64,000 bases of DNA. It comes from Limihaloglobus sulfuriphilus. GTDB lineage: Bacteria; Planctomycetota; Phycisphaerae; Sedimentisphaerales; Sedimentisphaeraceae. The notes beneath the pieces were generated by a model. That model did no database searches. It was not told the DNA's origin and saw nothing but the letters and a program-made list of their open reading frames with translations. The position numbers were made by a program, and so were the translations under genes. Where the stretch lies: assembly GCF_001999965.1 (NCBI RefSeq), contig NZ_CP019646.1, forward strand, positions 744,001 to 808,000, given 5' to 3'. Shown here piece by piece: positions 7,864-16,716 of the stretch; position 1 is the stretch's first letter; each line of letters opens with the position of its first letter.

Positions 7864-8383
7864 TTTATTAGTTCCTTGCATTTCTAATAATAAAAGTTTC
7901 ACTATTAAATTAACATCTCGGGACTGAATGTCAAGCGTTGAAGTTGAGTGCTTACGCCAAGACCGTAGAGTAAATTCACGAATTTGCTCCAAACGAAGTG
8001 TAACAACACAATACCGTATAAACGTTTTTTTGCTGTGAGGTGTATAAAATTCCTGCCGGTTATCAGGCGGCTTATCCGTCACAAGGCTGCCGTGATAACC
8101 ACTCGTTTACACTCGCGGCTCTGATGTTGTAAATGCCGACTGTGTGTCATTTTTGATACCCAGCGGCGGTTTTGAGAAAATTGTAAAACTTAACGGATTG
8201 TCTCCATTTGCCGGCTGCATGTCAAGCAGGCAAAACGAATCAGGTTGGCAAATTTAAATAATTGTTCAGATTTAATTCTTGTAAAGAGTGCTTTGTATTT
8301 GTTACAATCCGTGTGTGAATGGTTTTTAATATATTGTGTTCTCGAAATGCGGCTTCGCCGAAGCAGATATGAAAGGAATCTCA
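7864..8383. other. 520-bp intergenic region between divergent genes
   Basis: It lies between the phosphatase gene (leftward) and the GH28 gene (rightward). I see an imperfect inverted repeat at 8058-8100 (GGTTATCA ... TGATAACC with a further GC-rich inner part) that is not followed by a T-run. A plausible GH28 promoter is TTGTAA at 8279-8284 and TACAAT at 8303-8308 with an 18-bp spacer. Nothing else is supported. Confidence 0.4.
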
Positions 8384-9760
8384 ATGGCTATTTTTAACAA
8401 GATCGGCAAATCGGTACTTATTGGAATCTTTGTTGGCTGTGCTTCTGCATGGGCAGAGCCTTCGAGGGTGTTTGATGTTACTTGGTTCGGCGCAGTTGGA
8501 GACGGGCAGAGCAGCAATACCGCCGCGTTTCAGGCAGCCATTGATGCCTGCGGTGAAGATGGAACCGTGCGGATTAACTCCGGTAAATATGTTACCGGAA
8601 CGATAAAATTAAAAAGCGGGGTTGAGTTAAATATCGGCAAAGGTGCGGTCATACATGGCAGCACTGATTTGAACGATTATGCCCGGGATGTGTTCGGATC
8701 CGTCGAGGCGCCTGCGTTCAGCAAATGTCTGATTTTCGCGGAAAATGCGGAGAATATTAAAATTACAGGTTCGGGTACCATAAACGGTAACGGATCAGAA
8801 GAGAATTTTCCGGTTAAGCTCGGCTCGGAGCTTGGTGAAAGGCCGATGCTGATCAGGTTTGTAAATTGCAGAAATGTTACCTTCTCAGATGTCACGCTGA
8901 AAGACAGTGCTTCTTGGTGTACGCATCTGGTAAACTGCGATGACGTGATTATAAATGGGGTTAAGATAAACAGCCGCGTAAATTTTAACAATGACGGTTT
9001 CGACCTTGACGGCTGCCGGAATGTGGTAATCGAAAATTGCGATATACGCACCGGTGATGATTCAATCTGCCCAAAAAGCACAACACTGCGAGCGGCAGAG
9101 AATATCACAGTGAGAAACTGCCGCGTTTCCAGCGGCACGGCGGCTTTTAAGTGCGGGACGTCATCGCGGGGCGGCTTTAGAAATATAAACGTCGATAATT
9201 GCCTTTTTTATGACTGCGGCATGGGTGCGGTTAAACTTCTGATGGTTGACGGCGGCGTTCTTGAGGATATCAACATCTCAAATGTTACAATGGATAACGT
9301 TGAAGGGCCGTTTTTTATTCGTCTTGGTAACAGGGGCCGCAAATACGACAGCCCCACCGAACAGGTATATTCGCAGGACGCACGTCCGGAAGGCGCAGAG
9401 GTTGGAATATTGCGAAATGTCTGTATAAGCAATATAAAAGCCGCTGTAAGGGGCGATGATAAAACCCGCCAGGGGATTATGATATCCGGAATCCCCGGAC
9501 ATAATATCAGCGGCATAACGTTCGAAAATATAGATATATCATTTACGGGCAACGGGACCGAAAAAGATGCGCAAAGAATTGTCCTCGAAGACATTGCCCG
9601 CTATCCGGAACAGTTCTTTTTCGGCGTTCTGCCTTCATGGGCTATGTACATTCGCCACGTTGACGGGATTTTGCTCAAGAATGTTAATTTTTCTCTTATA
9701 AATCCGGACAAAAGACCCAGAATCGTTGCAGAGGATGTCGAAAACTTGCGGATTTACTAA
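8384..9760 (+). CDS. Secreted glycoside hydrolase family 28 (polygalacturonase-like)
   Basis: 458 residues from the ATG at 8384, which has a GAAAGGA ribosome-binding site; the frame is open to 8336. The signal peptide ends near ASAWA. The start of the mature protein, VFDVTWFGAVGDGQSSNTAAF, is the classic GH28 entry. Catalytic motifs are visible: NNDGFDLDG (N203, D204) and TGDDSICPKS (D225, D226), followed by GTSSRGGFRN in place of the strict GHG of fungal enzymes; this variant is common in bacterial relatives. The enzyme should cleave galacturonan- or rhamnogalacturonan-type glycosidic bonds by inversion, outside the cytoplasm. Substrate is inferred from the family only. Confidence 0.9.
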   Translation: MAIFNKIGKSVLIGIFVGCASAWAEPSRVFDVTWFGAVGDGQSSNTAAFQAAIDACGEDGTVRINSGKYVTGTIKLKSGVELNIGKGAVIHGSTDLNDYARDVFGSVEAPAFSKCLIFAENAENIKITGSGTINGNGSEENFPVKLGSELGERPMLIRFVNCRNVTFSDVTLKDSASWCTHLVNCDDVIINGVKINSRVNFNNDGFDLDGCRNVVIENCDIRTGDDSICPKSTTLRAAENITVRNCRVSSGTAAFKCGTSSRGGFRNINVDNCLFYDCGMGAVKLLMVDGGVLEDINISNVTMDNVEGPFFIRLGNRGRKYDSPTEQVYSQDARPEGAEVGILRNVCISNIKAAVRGDDKTRQGIMISGIPGHNISGITFENIDISFTGNGTEKDAQRIVLEDIARYPEQFFFGVLPSWAMYIRHVDGILLKNVNFSLINPDKRPRIVAEDVENLRIY

Positions 9761-9770
9761 CAGCCGCTTG

Positions 9771-10784
9771 TTATGCCTTATCAGTTTCTATCTTGATAGG
9801 GTTAGCCCAGGCGAAATTACCGTCGCTGTCTATGACTTCTGCTCGTATCCATTTAAGCGTTCTTTTACTGTCGCCGAATTTCCACGACGCTGATGTGATA
9901 GACTTGCCTTTGTCGGCATTAAATGTTCTGCCTCCGCCGCTGCCGTCGTAGAGAAAACGTATTTTTGAGGCTTCTGAACATTTCAGGCTTACTGTTCCGT
10001 TTTCAACTCTGTAATCCTCAATGACCGGTCCGCATGAAGCGTAGTAAGAGCCTTTGCTGATGGCATCCATTATGTCAGCAGTGTTTAGGGCTTTTGCTTT
10101 AATCATTGTCCAGCCAAGGTTTATGTTGCTGCTTGAATGAATGTCATCTACAGATACAGCCGGAAGCACGCAGCCCCTGTTCATAATCTGGTACCAGTGT
10201 ACGTTGCCGTAGCTTTTTCCCGCTCCAAGGCCGCATACAGCGTTGAAAACCTCGATAGCGATATAGCCTGTGATTTCGGACATCTCTTCGAGGGTGTGTG
10301 CCGTCCAGTATGGGTGTGCGTAGATAACCTTGCCGCCGGCGTTTATAACCTGGTCAACGAGCTCCTGGGCGGGTTTACCGGAATCAAGTTTTAACGGATG
10401 CGGAATATCAAGGGCTATCAGATGGTGTGCCGGCGCTCCTGTTCCGGTTTTGGGGTGAAATTCCATGCCGGAAATTGCGAGAAACTTTTCGTCTGAGTAT
10501 CCGCTCAAATCGTTTGTTTTCCAGTGGTCTGTAATCGCTACAATATCATAGCCATGCTTGCGGTATTGCGGGATACGGGTCGCAACATCCACATCGCCGT
10601 CTGATGTCGTGGTATGCACATGAAGGGCGGCTTTGTAGAACTTTCCTTCTACCTCGAATGGGTTTACCATGTTTTTAAGCGGTGCGGGGGCGTTGGCAGT
10701 TTTTTCCGCGGCATTTGATTCGTTTGCCATCATTGCCGAGGCGGTTAGAATTCCTGAAGTCCTGATAAATGCTCTTCTGTCCAC
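9771..10784 (-). CDS. Exported PHP-domain metal-dependent hydrolase
   Basis: 337 residues starting at a GTG (10784) with GGAG 7 bases upstream. The N-terminus MDRRAFIRTSG followed by an Ala-rich segment resembles a Tat-type signal, with one Arg pair. The PHP metal motif HVH is at residues 55-57 in KAALHVHTTTSDGD, and ITDHW and GMEFHP supply further His ligands. The PHP superfamily includes phosphoesterases acting on nucleotides or sugar phosphates; proteins of this exported type sit near carbohydrate genes in planctomycetes. The 3' end faces the GH28 gene, 10 bp apart (convergent). Exact substrate unknown. Confidence 0.8.
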   Translation of the reverse strand: MDRRAFIRTSGILTASAMMANESNAAEKTANAPAPLKNMVNPFEVEGKFYKAALHVHTTTSDGDVDVATRIPQYRKHGYDIVAITDHWKTNDLSGYSDEKFLAISGMEFHPKTGTGAPAHHLIALDIPHPLKLDSGKPAQELVDQVINAGGKVIYAHPYWTAHTLEEMSEITGYIAIEVFNAVCGLGAGKSYGNVHWYQIMNRGCVLPAVSVDDIHSSSNINLGWTMIKAKALNTADIMDAISKGSYYASCGPVIEDYRVENGTVSLKCSEASKIRFLYDGSGGGRTFNADKGKSITSASWKFGDSKRTLKWIRAEVIDSDGNFAWANPIKIETDKA

Positions 10785-10851
10785 TCTGAAGCTCCATTAA
10801 ATATTATTGTATTGGTTTCTATCTATTAAGTCAGGTTTGCAGATTGCAAAT

Positions 10852-12258
10852 TTATTCGTACAAACTAATCACTTGGACCGCCTTTTCCCGTGTGCTGTAA
10901 TCGGGGTATTGTGTTTCACTGGCAATACCTTTCTCTGCCAGCAGACGGGCGACGATCAGCCGGCTTTGCTGCGCCTGGTTGGCTGAATCGCCAAGAACAC
11001 GCATACATTCCTGCGGCGAGTGAAAGCCCATACCGTTGCTTGCAGAGATGTAGTCCCAGCGGTACTGGGCGTGGCGGATGAGTTTCCTTGCAGGGGCAAG
11101 TTTTTCATCGGTAACTCCGGCGTCAATGGCGGCCCTTACGTCAAAATGAGCCTTTACAATGGCATCTTCCGCGTCCAGCATGGCAGTCTGTACTTTGTCC
11201 TGTATGCCTTCCACGCGGTCCCTGATCTGCTCCTCACTCCAGCGGTGGCACACTGCGCAGCTGTTTGCAATGTTGAGCAGGGGGCTTTGGATGTGATGGT
11301 CGGTCAGTTTCATTCCTCCCTGGCTGTGGTAGGGCATATGGCAGTCAGCACATGAGACACCGATATAGGAATGGACGCCGGTCATATACAGCTCATAATC
11401 CGGGTGCTGGGCCTTTATGATGTTCGTCTTTGATATCGGGTGGACATAATCAGTAAATTCCAGCTCATCATAATATTCGATGACCTCTTCAACTTTTGTG
11501 CCTTTTTTCCATGGGAAAGTGAGATATTCTTTCGGCTCCCGGCTGAAATAGTATTCGACATGGCATTGAGCACATACAAGAGACCGCATTTCCTGATGAG
11601 ATGCCTCGTTTATATCTTTGTTCATAGATTCAAAGCCCTCTTGCAGCGCCGGCCGGGTAATACGCAGGCTCATGGTCTTGGGGTCGTGGCAATCCTGGCA
11701 GCCTATAGGAAACTGTACCTGTTCTTTAATGTCATGGAAATTCGCCGCGTAGAATTGGGCTACCCCCATCTTGTCCATAAGCCGCGGCACATCTGTGCTT
11801 TTGCAGGTCAGGCATGTGCCGGGGTTGTAGGGGGTTTTGATACGCTCTGTCTGTTTAACGTCGGTAACGGCGTGATAGTGGCCCCTTGCCTGGAGGTATT
11901 CCTTGCTGAAACCGTAACCGGCAAACAGAATAACCTGCATTGGGTCTTCTTCGAGGTAATCCCTGGGGTAGGCTCCGCCGTATTTTGTTTTTGTATCGTC
12001 AATCCTCGTCTTGAGATACGTGTCGTACTCATTGGGATAGTTCTGCCCCCATACAGCATTGTCAGGCTGCCATTCATCTATCGGTTTAAGAACGAGGCCG
12101 GGCCGCTGGGCTTCCCATCGCCGTTCCATGATGCTTACTGCAAGCAGTCCCAGAAGAAGAACCACCGCCGCACACATTGCCAGTATAACAAGGCCTGCCC
12201 ATAAGGGGAGTTTAAGCTGTGGGTTTGTTTCTTTTTTGCCGTTTTCGTTATTTGTCAT
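10852..12258 (-). CDS. nrfA: Ammonia-forming cytochrome c nitrite reductase, catalytic subunit
   Basis: 468 residues starting at ATG with AAGGAG 6 bases upstream. An N-terminal membrane segment (about 19-44) precedes the periplasmic part. Five haem-binding motifs are visible: the diagnostic active-site CLTCK (149-153) with Lys as axial ligand, then CQDCH (187-191), CAQCH (229-233), CADCH (303-307) and CAVCH (334-338). HPDYELYMTGVH supplies conserved His residues. NrfA reduces nitrite to ammonium with six electrons, supporting dissimilatory nitrate/nitrite reduction or nitrite detoxification. Its start overlaps the nrfH end by 11 bp, so the two are translated together. Confidence 0.96.
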   Translation of the reverse strand: MTNNENGKKETNPQLKLPLWAGLVILAMCAAVVLLLGLLAVSIMERRWEAQRPGLVLKPIDEWQPDNAVWGQNYPNEYDTYLKTRIDDTKTKYGGAYPRDYLEEDPMQVILFAGYGFSKEYLQARGHYHAVTDVKQTERIKTPYNPGTCLTCKSTDVPRLMDKMGVAQFYAANFHDIKEQVQFPIGCQDCHDPKTMSLRITRPALQEGFESMNKDINEASHQEMRSLVCAQCHVEYYFSREPKEYLTFPWKKGTKVEEVIEYYDELEFTDYVHPISKTNIIKAQHPDYELYMTGVHSYIGVSCADCHMPYHSQGGMKLTDHHIQSPLLNIANSCAVCHRWSEEQIRDRVEGIQDKVQTAMLDAEDAIVKAHFDVRAAIDAGVTDEKLAPARKLIRHAQYRWDYISASNGMGFHSPQECMRVLGDSANQAQQSRLIVARLLAEKGIASETQYPDYSTREKAVQVISLYE

Positions 12259-12850
12259 TTTTGTCTCCTTTTTTCATCCAATCAAGACCAGCTGCCGGCA
12301 GCTCGGGCCGCAATGGCCGCGGTGAGGCCGAAAGGCTCTTTGTGTTGCCGTGTATATTTGTATGGCATTGCCAGCAGGCCCTTTCGGTTGTGTCTGCCAG
12401 GCGGACCATTAGAAATTCATTATTGTGGCAGGTGAGGCAGTTTTCCTGAACTACGTGGCGGGCTGCGGATGAGAGCTCAAGTACCTGAGGTTCTGTGCCG
12501 GCGGTAAAAACGTAGGAATGTTTCATGCCGTCAAAAGCCTTGAAGGCGTATTTGGCAGCGATATTGCCGTGCGGGACATGGCAGTCGGTGCAAACTGCCG
12601 CGCGTCCGTGGCTGCCGCGTTTCCACGAAGCATAGGCGTCTGTCATAACATGGCAGTTTATGCAGGTCTCGGGTTCGTCTGAGAGGTAGGAAACCGCATT
12701 TGATATCCGCACAAGAAAAAGCACCATACCCAGTACTATTCCGGCAGATGCGAATAGGCCCAACTGCAGAATACGAGGTAGTGAAGTGTACAGCCTCAAA
12801 AGGCTGTGTAATATATTTGGAATAAATGATAAATCTAAATATGACTTCAT
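12248..12850 (-). CDS. nrfH: Cytochrome c nitrite reductase, small subunit (quinol dehydrogenase)
   Basis: 200 residues if started at the ATG at 12850; the frame stays open to 13018, but that extension has no signal or family similarity. One membrane anchor (about residues 28-48) and four haem motifs are present: CINCH (63-67) followed by V-M as in NapC/NrfH proteins, CTDCH (87-91), CLTCH (138-142) and CWQCH (159-163). NrfH takes electrons from menaquinol and passes them to NrfA. The gene lies immediately upstream of nrfA with overlapping ends. No strong ribosome-binding site was seen at 12850, so the exact start is uncertain. Confidence 0.92.
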   Translation of the reverse strand: MKSYLDLSFIPNILHSLLRLYTSLPRILQLGLFASAGIVLGMVLFLVRISNAVSYLSDEPETCINCHVMTDAYASWKRGSHGRAAVCTDCHVPHGNIAAKYAFKAFDGMKHSYVFTAGTEPQVLELSSAARHVVQENCLTCHNNEFLMVRLADTTERACWQCHTNIHGNTKSLSASPRPLRPELPAAGLDWMKKGDKNDK

Positions 12851-13053
12851 AAACGGATTATAGGAATTTTTGATGTTGATTACAAGTGTTTTTTGGTTTG
12901 CGTTTCGATAAGAAGGTTTGTTGTCTGAATTGCCGGGAACTGTCGTTGGAAAAATGTTTGCAATATGTTCAATGACAGTATGGTTTTGGGTAAATTCGAG
13001 CCGGAGTGAAGTGCTCATATAAAAGAAAAGCCCTGCTGTTTTTGTCCAATTCG

Positions 13054-13094
13054 CAAAAAAATAACCACTTAACCTTTTAATATCAAGTGGTTAT
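13054..13094 (-). terminator. Intrinsic terminator downstream of tRNA-Leu
   Basis: ATAACCACTT (13061-13070) pairs perfectly over 10 bp with AAGTGGTTAT (13085-13094). On the minus strand the stem is followed by a run of seven T (13055-13061). It begins 8 bases beyond the tRNA 3' end. Confidence 0.85.
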
Positions 13095-13101
13095 GAATCA
13101 G

Positions 13102-13186
13102 TGCGGATGAGAGGATTCGAACCTCCACGAGCGTAATGCTCACTAGCACCTGAAGCTAGCGCGTCTGCCAGTTCCGCCACATCCGC
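13102..13186 (-). tRNA. tRNA-Leu (anticodon CAG)
   Basis: Read on the minus strand, the acceptor arm GCGGATG pairs with the 3' end CATCCGC plus discriminator A. The D-arm GGCGGAACTGGCAGACGC is that of a leucine tRNA. The anticodon loop TTCAGGT lies in a CTAGC/GCTAG stem and gives anticodon CAG. A long variable arm and a T-arm with GGTTCGAATCC follow. About 85 nt, class II tRNA. No CCA is encoded. It stands alone between nrfH and nrdJ and has its own terminator. Confidence 0.95.
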
Positions 13187-13274
13187 GGCTGTTAAAGGAA
13201 AGTATAATAGTCAATTCGCGTGGATAGTCAAGATGCGAAAAAGGAAAATATAGAAATTTATTTTCAGGTTTTCA

Positions 13275-13310
13275 TAAAAAAGAAACCGGAACTTTTATGG
13301 TTCCGGTTTC
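13275..13310 (-). terminator. Intrinsic terminator of the nrdJ gene
   Basis: GAAACCGGAAC (13282-13292) pairs perfectly over 11 bp with GTTCCGGTTTC (13300-13310), loop of 7. On the minus strand it is followed by six T. It lies 60 bp beyond the nrdJ stop codon. Confidence 0.88.
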
Positions 13311-13369
13311 GGGGAAGAATAGTTTGGTATCATTATAAAAATTTAAGAACTGCCGCGTGGTCGGGTCAA

Positions 13370-16342
13370 TTACGAACAGCCCTGAGATTCTCCGCAGTTG
13401 AAACATCTGTAGCAGGCACCGTTTCTTACAGTGATTGCACCGCAGTTTGAGCATATTGGCGCATCATCGGGAAAGTGCTTGAACTGGTCGTCAACCTTTT
13501 CTACAGAAACTCTGCGTGCGGCTGAAAATTCACCCTCGCCTGCCCCTGCCATCACAACGGCGGGAGAAGTTTTTGGTGAAGCCGATGTTCTCAGAGATTC
13601 GGCGCCGGCTCGGGGGCCTTTGGGGGAACTGACATCTTTGCGGCCATTATCTTTATTTGAGCCTGGGCCGGCAACTTTCGGCTTTTTTGCTGAACCGTCT
13701 GTGTTTTTGTGGTAATCCGGGATATTTTTCTCGGCATACCCCGGCAGGAACTGACATCCAAGCCAGCAGAATATATAATCAATGAGGCTGGCCGCGAATT
13801 TAATCTGTTTGTTTGATGTCATACCGGAGGGTTCAAAGCGTGCGTGGCGGAACTTGTCAACAAGCGTGACCAGCGGTACACCGTACTGGAGGCTCATTGA
13901 AACGCAAGTGCCGATTACATCCATCAGCCCGCCGACGGTGCTGCCTTCCTTTGCCATTACAATAAACAGCTCCCCGGGCTGGCCGTCATCATGCAGTCCG
14001 ACCGTGAGGTAGCCTTCGTGGCCGTTGACTGAGAATTTGTGCGTGATACTCTTGCGGGTATCGGGCAGTCTCTTTCTATACGGTTTCTGGATAATTACGG
14101 TCTCAACTTCTTTTTTGCCGTTGCTTTGCTCACTTATGGAAGTATTCATGGGCTGTGTGCGTTTCGAACCGTCGCGGTATATAGCAACGGCCTTTAGGCC
14201 GAGTTTCCAGCTTTCGGTGTAAGCATCTTTTATGTCTTCTCTGGTGCTCTGGTTGGGCATATTTATTGTCTTGCTGATAGCACCAGAGAGGAAGGGCTGC
14301 GCGGCGGCCATCATTTTTATATGCGCCTGCCAGTGAATATGGCGTTTGCCGTTTTTCGGCTTGAAAGCACAATCAAATACCGGCAGATGCTCGGGCTTTA
14401 GCACGTCCGAAGTTTCTATTGTGTCGTCTTTGTTGATGGTGTCGCAAATGCTTTCAATCTGCTGCTCATTGTATCCGAGCCTGCGAAGGGCCAGCGGTAC
14501 AGTCGTGTTTACGAGCTTGAGCATACCGCCGCCTGCAAGAGATTTGTATTTTACGATTGCGATATCCGGTTCAATGCCGGTCGTGTCGCAATCCATCATG
14601 AACCCTATAGTTCCTGTGGGTGCCAGAACTGTCGCCTGGGCGTTTCTGTATCCGTATTTAACCCCGTCTTCGTAGGCCTGGTCCCAGGAATCTTTCGCGG
14701 CTGATACAAGCTCTTTTGCGCAGAGAAGCTCTGATATCTCATGTGTTTTTTCCCTGTGCATTTCGATTACATTGAGCATCGGTTCACGGTTTTTGTCAAA
14801 CTCTTCAAACGTACCCATAGCCGCGGCTATTTCAGAACTTACACTGTATGCAGTGCCGGTCATCAGCGAGGTAATTGCTGATGCAAGAGCTCTGGCCTCG
14901 TCTGAATCGTAGGGCAGTGCCAGGCTCATTGCCAGGCATCCCAGGTTCGCATAGCCCAGACCCAGCGGCCTGAATTTATGGCTGTTTTCAGCGATTCGAG
15001 CTTCAGGGTAGCTGCCGTTATCTACGAGTATGTCTTGTGCGATTATGAATATTCGAACTGCTTTTTTGAACCGGTCAGTTTCAAATGAGCCGTCTGGGTT
15101 TCTGAACTTCGTCAGGTTCAGCGAAGCCAGGTTACATGCGGAGTCATTGATAAACATATACTCACTGCATGGGTTAGAAGCGTTTATTGGTGCAGAATTC
15201 GGGCATGTGTGCCATTTGTTTATTGTGGTGTGGTACTGTAGCCCGGGGTCGCCGCATATCCGTGTTCCCTCGCATATCATATCCATCAGCTCGTCGGCTT
15301 TATAGGTATCAACAGGTTTTCCGTCAGTGACTGCGATAGTCTGCCAGTCGCCGCCTTTTTCAACCTGCTCCATAAACTCGTCGGTAACCCTGATTGACAG
15401 GTTTGCGTTCTGGAACATAACGCTGTTATACGCTTCACCGTTGAAAGTGCCGTCGTAACCCTGCTCTATCAGTGCCCAGGCCTTTTTCTCTTCGAGCGTT
15501 TTGCATTCGATGAATTCTTTTATATCCGGATGTGTAACCATAAGCGACTGCATCTTTGCAGCGCGGCGTGTTTTGCCTCCGGATTTTACTACACCGGCGA
15601 TCTGGTCGTAAACGCGCATAAAACTTAAGGGGCCCGAGGGTGTTCCGCCGCCGGAAAGTTTTTCGCGGGAGCTTCTCAGCGTCGAGAGGTCGGTTCCTGT
15701 GCCGGAGCCGTGCTTGAAAAGCATGGCCTCACTGTTAGCCAGCCGCATTATATCTTCCATGGTGTCTTCTACAGATTGTATAAAGCACGCAGAAGACTGG
15801 GGATAGCTGTAGCTGTCCGGACATGGGACAGCCTTGTTTTCCTTGTTGTCCCAATGGAAATTATGCGGGCTTCCAGCCACGCCGTAAACGTCTTTTAGCC
15901 CGACATTAAACCATACGGGTGAATTGAAAGCCCCGTACTGGTTAACACACAGCCAGGCGAGTTCACGATAGAAAACGTCTGCGTCTTTTTTTGAGGCGAA
16001 ATAGCCGTCCTTTAAGCCGCGGTCTGCGATTGTGCGGCTGACTCGCTCTATAAGCTGTTTCACTGAAAATTCACGCTCATCAGTGCCGTTGTCACCGTAG
16101 AAGTACTTGCTCACAACGATTTTCGTAGCGAGCTGACTCCAGGTTGTCGGGGCTTCAATATTCTTTTGCTCAAAGATGATTTCACCCTTGTCACCGGTTA
16201 TAGATGCTTCGCGGGTTTCCCATTCAAGCTGGTCAAAAGGATGAATCTTCTCATCAGAGAAAAAATGTTCTACCTTAAGTCCTTTAATAAGATTGGTTTC
16301 TTTGAATTCTGTTTTTTGATGCTTATCTTTTTTGCCTGCCAC
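13370..16342 (-). CDS. nrdJ: Adenosylcobalamin-dependent (class II) ribonucleotide reductase
   Basis: 990 residues from a GTG at 16342 with GGAGG 5 bases upstream. The N-terminal half has the class II RNR barrel with SSACFIQSVED, FKHGSGTGTDLS and the active-site block SNPCSEYMFINDSACNLASL, where Cys and Glu of NPCSE are the thiyl and general-acid residues. APTGTIGFMMDCDTTGIEP follows in the barrel. A TSCPD domain is near residues 760-850 and the C-terminal tail has paired CxxC motifs (CSNCG, CYRCFNCGES). The enzyme makes deoxyribonucleotides with or without oxygen and requires B12. No class I or III enzyme is seen in the window. Two NrdR boxes sit just upstream. Confidence 0.95.
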   Translation of the reverse strand: MAGKKDKHQKTEFKETNLIKGLKVEHFFSDEKIHPFDQLEWETREASITGDKGEIIFEQKNIEAPTTWSQLATKIVVSKYFYGDNGTDEREFSVKQLIERVSRTIADRGLKDGYFASKKDADVFYRELAWLCVNQYGAFNSPVWFNVGLKDVYGVAGSPHNFHWDNKENKAVPCPDSYSYPQSSACFIQSVEDTMEDIMRLANSEAMLFKHGSGTGTDLSTLRSSREKLSGGGTPSGPLSFMRVYDQIAGVVKSGGKTRRAAKMQSLMVTHPDIKEFIECKTLEEKKAWALIEQGYDGTFNGEAYNSVMFQNANLSIRVTDEFMEQVEKGGDWQTIAVTDGKPVDTYKADELMDMICEGTRICGDPGLQYHTTINKWHTCPNSAPINASNPCSEYMFINDSACNLASLNLTKFRNPDGSFETDRFKKAVRIFIIAQDILVDNGSYPEARIAENSHKFRPLGLGYANLGCLAMSLALPYDSDEARALASAITSLMTGTAYSVSSEIAAAMGTFEEFDKNREPMLNVIEMHREKTHEISELLCAKELVSAAKDSWDQAYEDGVKYGYRNAQATVLAPTGTIGFMMDCDTTGIEPDIAIVKYKSLAGGGMLKLVNTTVPLALRRLGYNEQQIESICDTINKDDTIETSDVLKPEHLPVFDCAFKPKNGKRHIHWQAHIKMMAAAQPFLSGAISKTINMPNQSTREDIKDAYTESWKLGLKAVAIYRDGSKRTQPMNTSISEQSNGKKEVETVIIQKPYRKRLPDTRKSITHKFSVNGHEGYLTVGLHDDGQPGELFIVMAKEGSTVGGLMDVIGTCVSMSLQYGVPLVTLVDKFRHARFEPSGMTSNKQIKFAASLIDYIFCWLGCQFLPGYAEKNIPDYHKNTDGSAKKPKVAGPGSNKDNGRKDVSSPKGPRAGAESLRTSASPKTSPAVVMAGAGEGEFSAARRVSVEKVDDQFKHFPDDAPICSNCGAITVRNGACYRCFNCGESQGCS

Positions 16343-16357
16343 TGCAGCCTCCGTGAT

Positions 16358-16403
16358 ATACTATATATTGTTAATTTTGGGGGAACAACACCATATATTG
16401 TTG
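16358..16403 (-). promoter_or_regulatory. Tandem NrdR boxes upstream of nrdJ
   Basis: Two copies of the NrdR palindrome core are visible: CTATATATTG at 16361-16370 (perfect to CWATATATWG) and CCATATATTG at 16391-16400 (one base off). Their start positions are 30 bp apart, about three helical turns, as known for paired NrdR sites. They lie 19-58 bp upstream of the nrdJ start codon, a position suited to repression by the ATP/dATP-sensing regulator NrdR. Confidence 0.85.
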
Positions 16404-16636
16404 CCAATAAGAAGTATAATCTACTAAATCTGTTTTGCTAAATCAAGACCTTTTCCAGCCTTTTTCAATATTTTTTATTCCCTATTTGTAAGTCGTTTCG
16501 CAGTATTAAAATAAGAGTAAAAAAAGTTATTCTATGTTTGAACCGTGAACCATCAATAACAAAACAAGGGCGGCCGGATGTCTGTATCCTGTTTTGATTT
16601 CATGATTATTTCAGCGGCATATCCGGGATAATTGGT

Positions 16637-16664
16637 TTGACAAGTCCGTATATATTCTTATCTT
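16637..16664 (+). promoter_or_regulatory. Probable promoter of the GH38 gene
   Basis: TTGACA at 16637-16642 and TATCTT at 16659-16664 with 16-bp spacing, 52 bp upstream of the TTG start codon. Confidence 0.5.
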
Positions 16665-16716
16665 AAGGGCATTGGATTCGTAAATTTTATTATTATTAGC
16701 AATACGGGAAATAAAC

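Larger units (their letters stand above)
16343..16716. other. 374-bp divergent intergenic region between nrdJ and the GH38 gene
   Basis: It contains the two NrdR boxes near the nrdJ end and the GH38 promoter near the other end, each listed separately. The middle (16404-16630) is AT-rich with no open frame or hairpin that I can support. Confidence 0.5.

Noticed and set aside
7864-8082. 73-residue N-terminal extension of the phosphatase lipoprotein
   Set aside because: A lipoprotein signal with a ribosome-binding site starts at 7863; the extension would bury the lipobox inside the protein.
8058-8100. Intrinsic terminator or riboswitch before GH28
   Set aside because: The inverted repeat is imperfect and no T-run follows on either strand.
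12851-13018. 56-residue N-terminal extension of NrfH
   Set aside because: It precedes the usual NrfH membrane anchor, has no signal character and overlaps a non-coding-looking AT-rich stretch.
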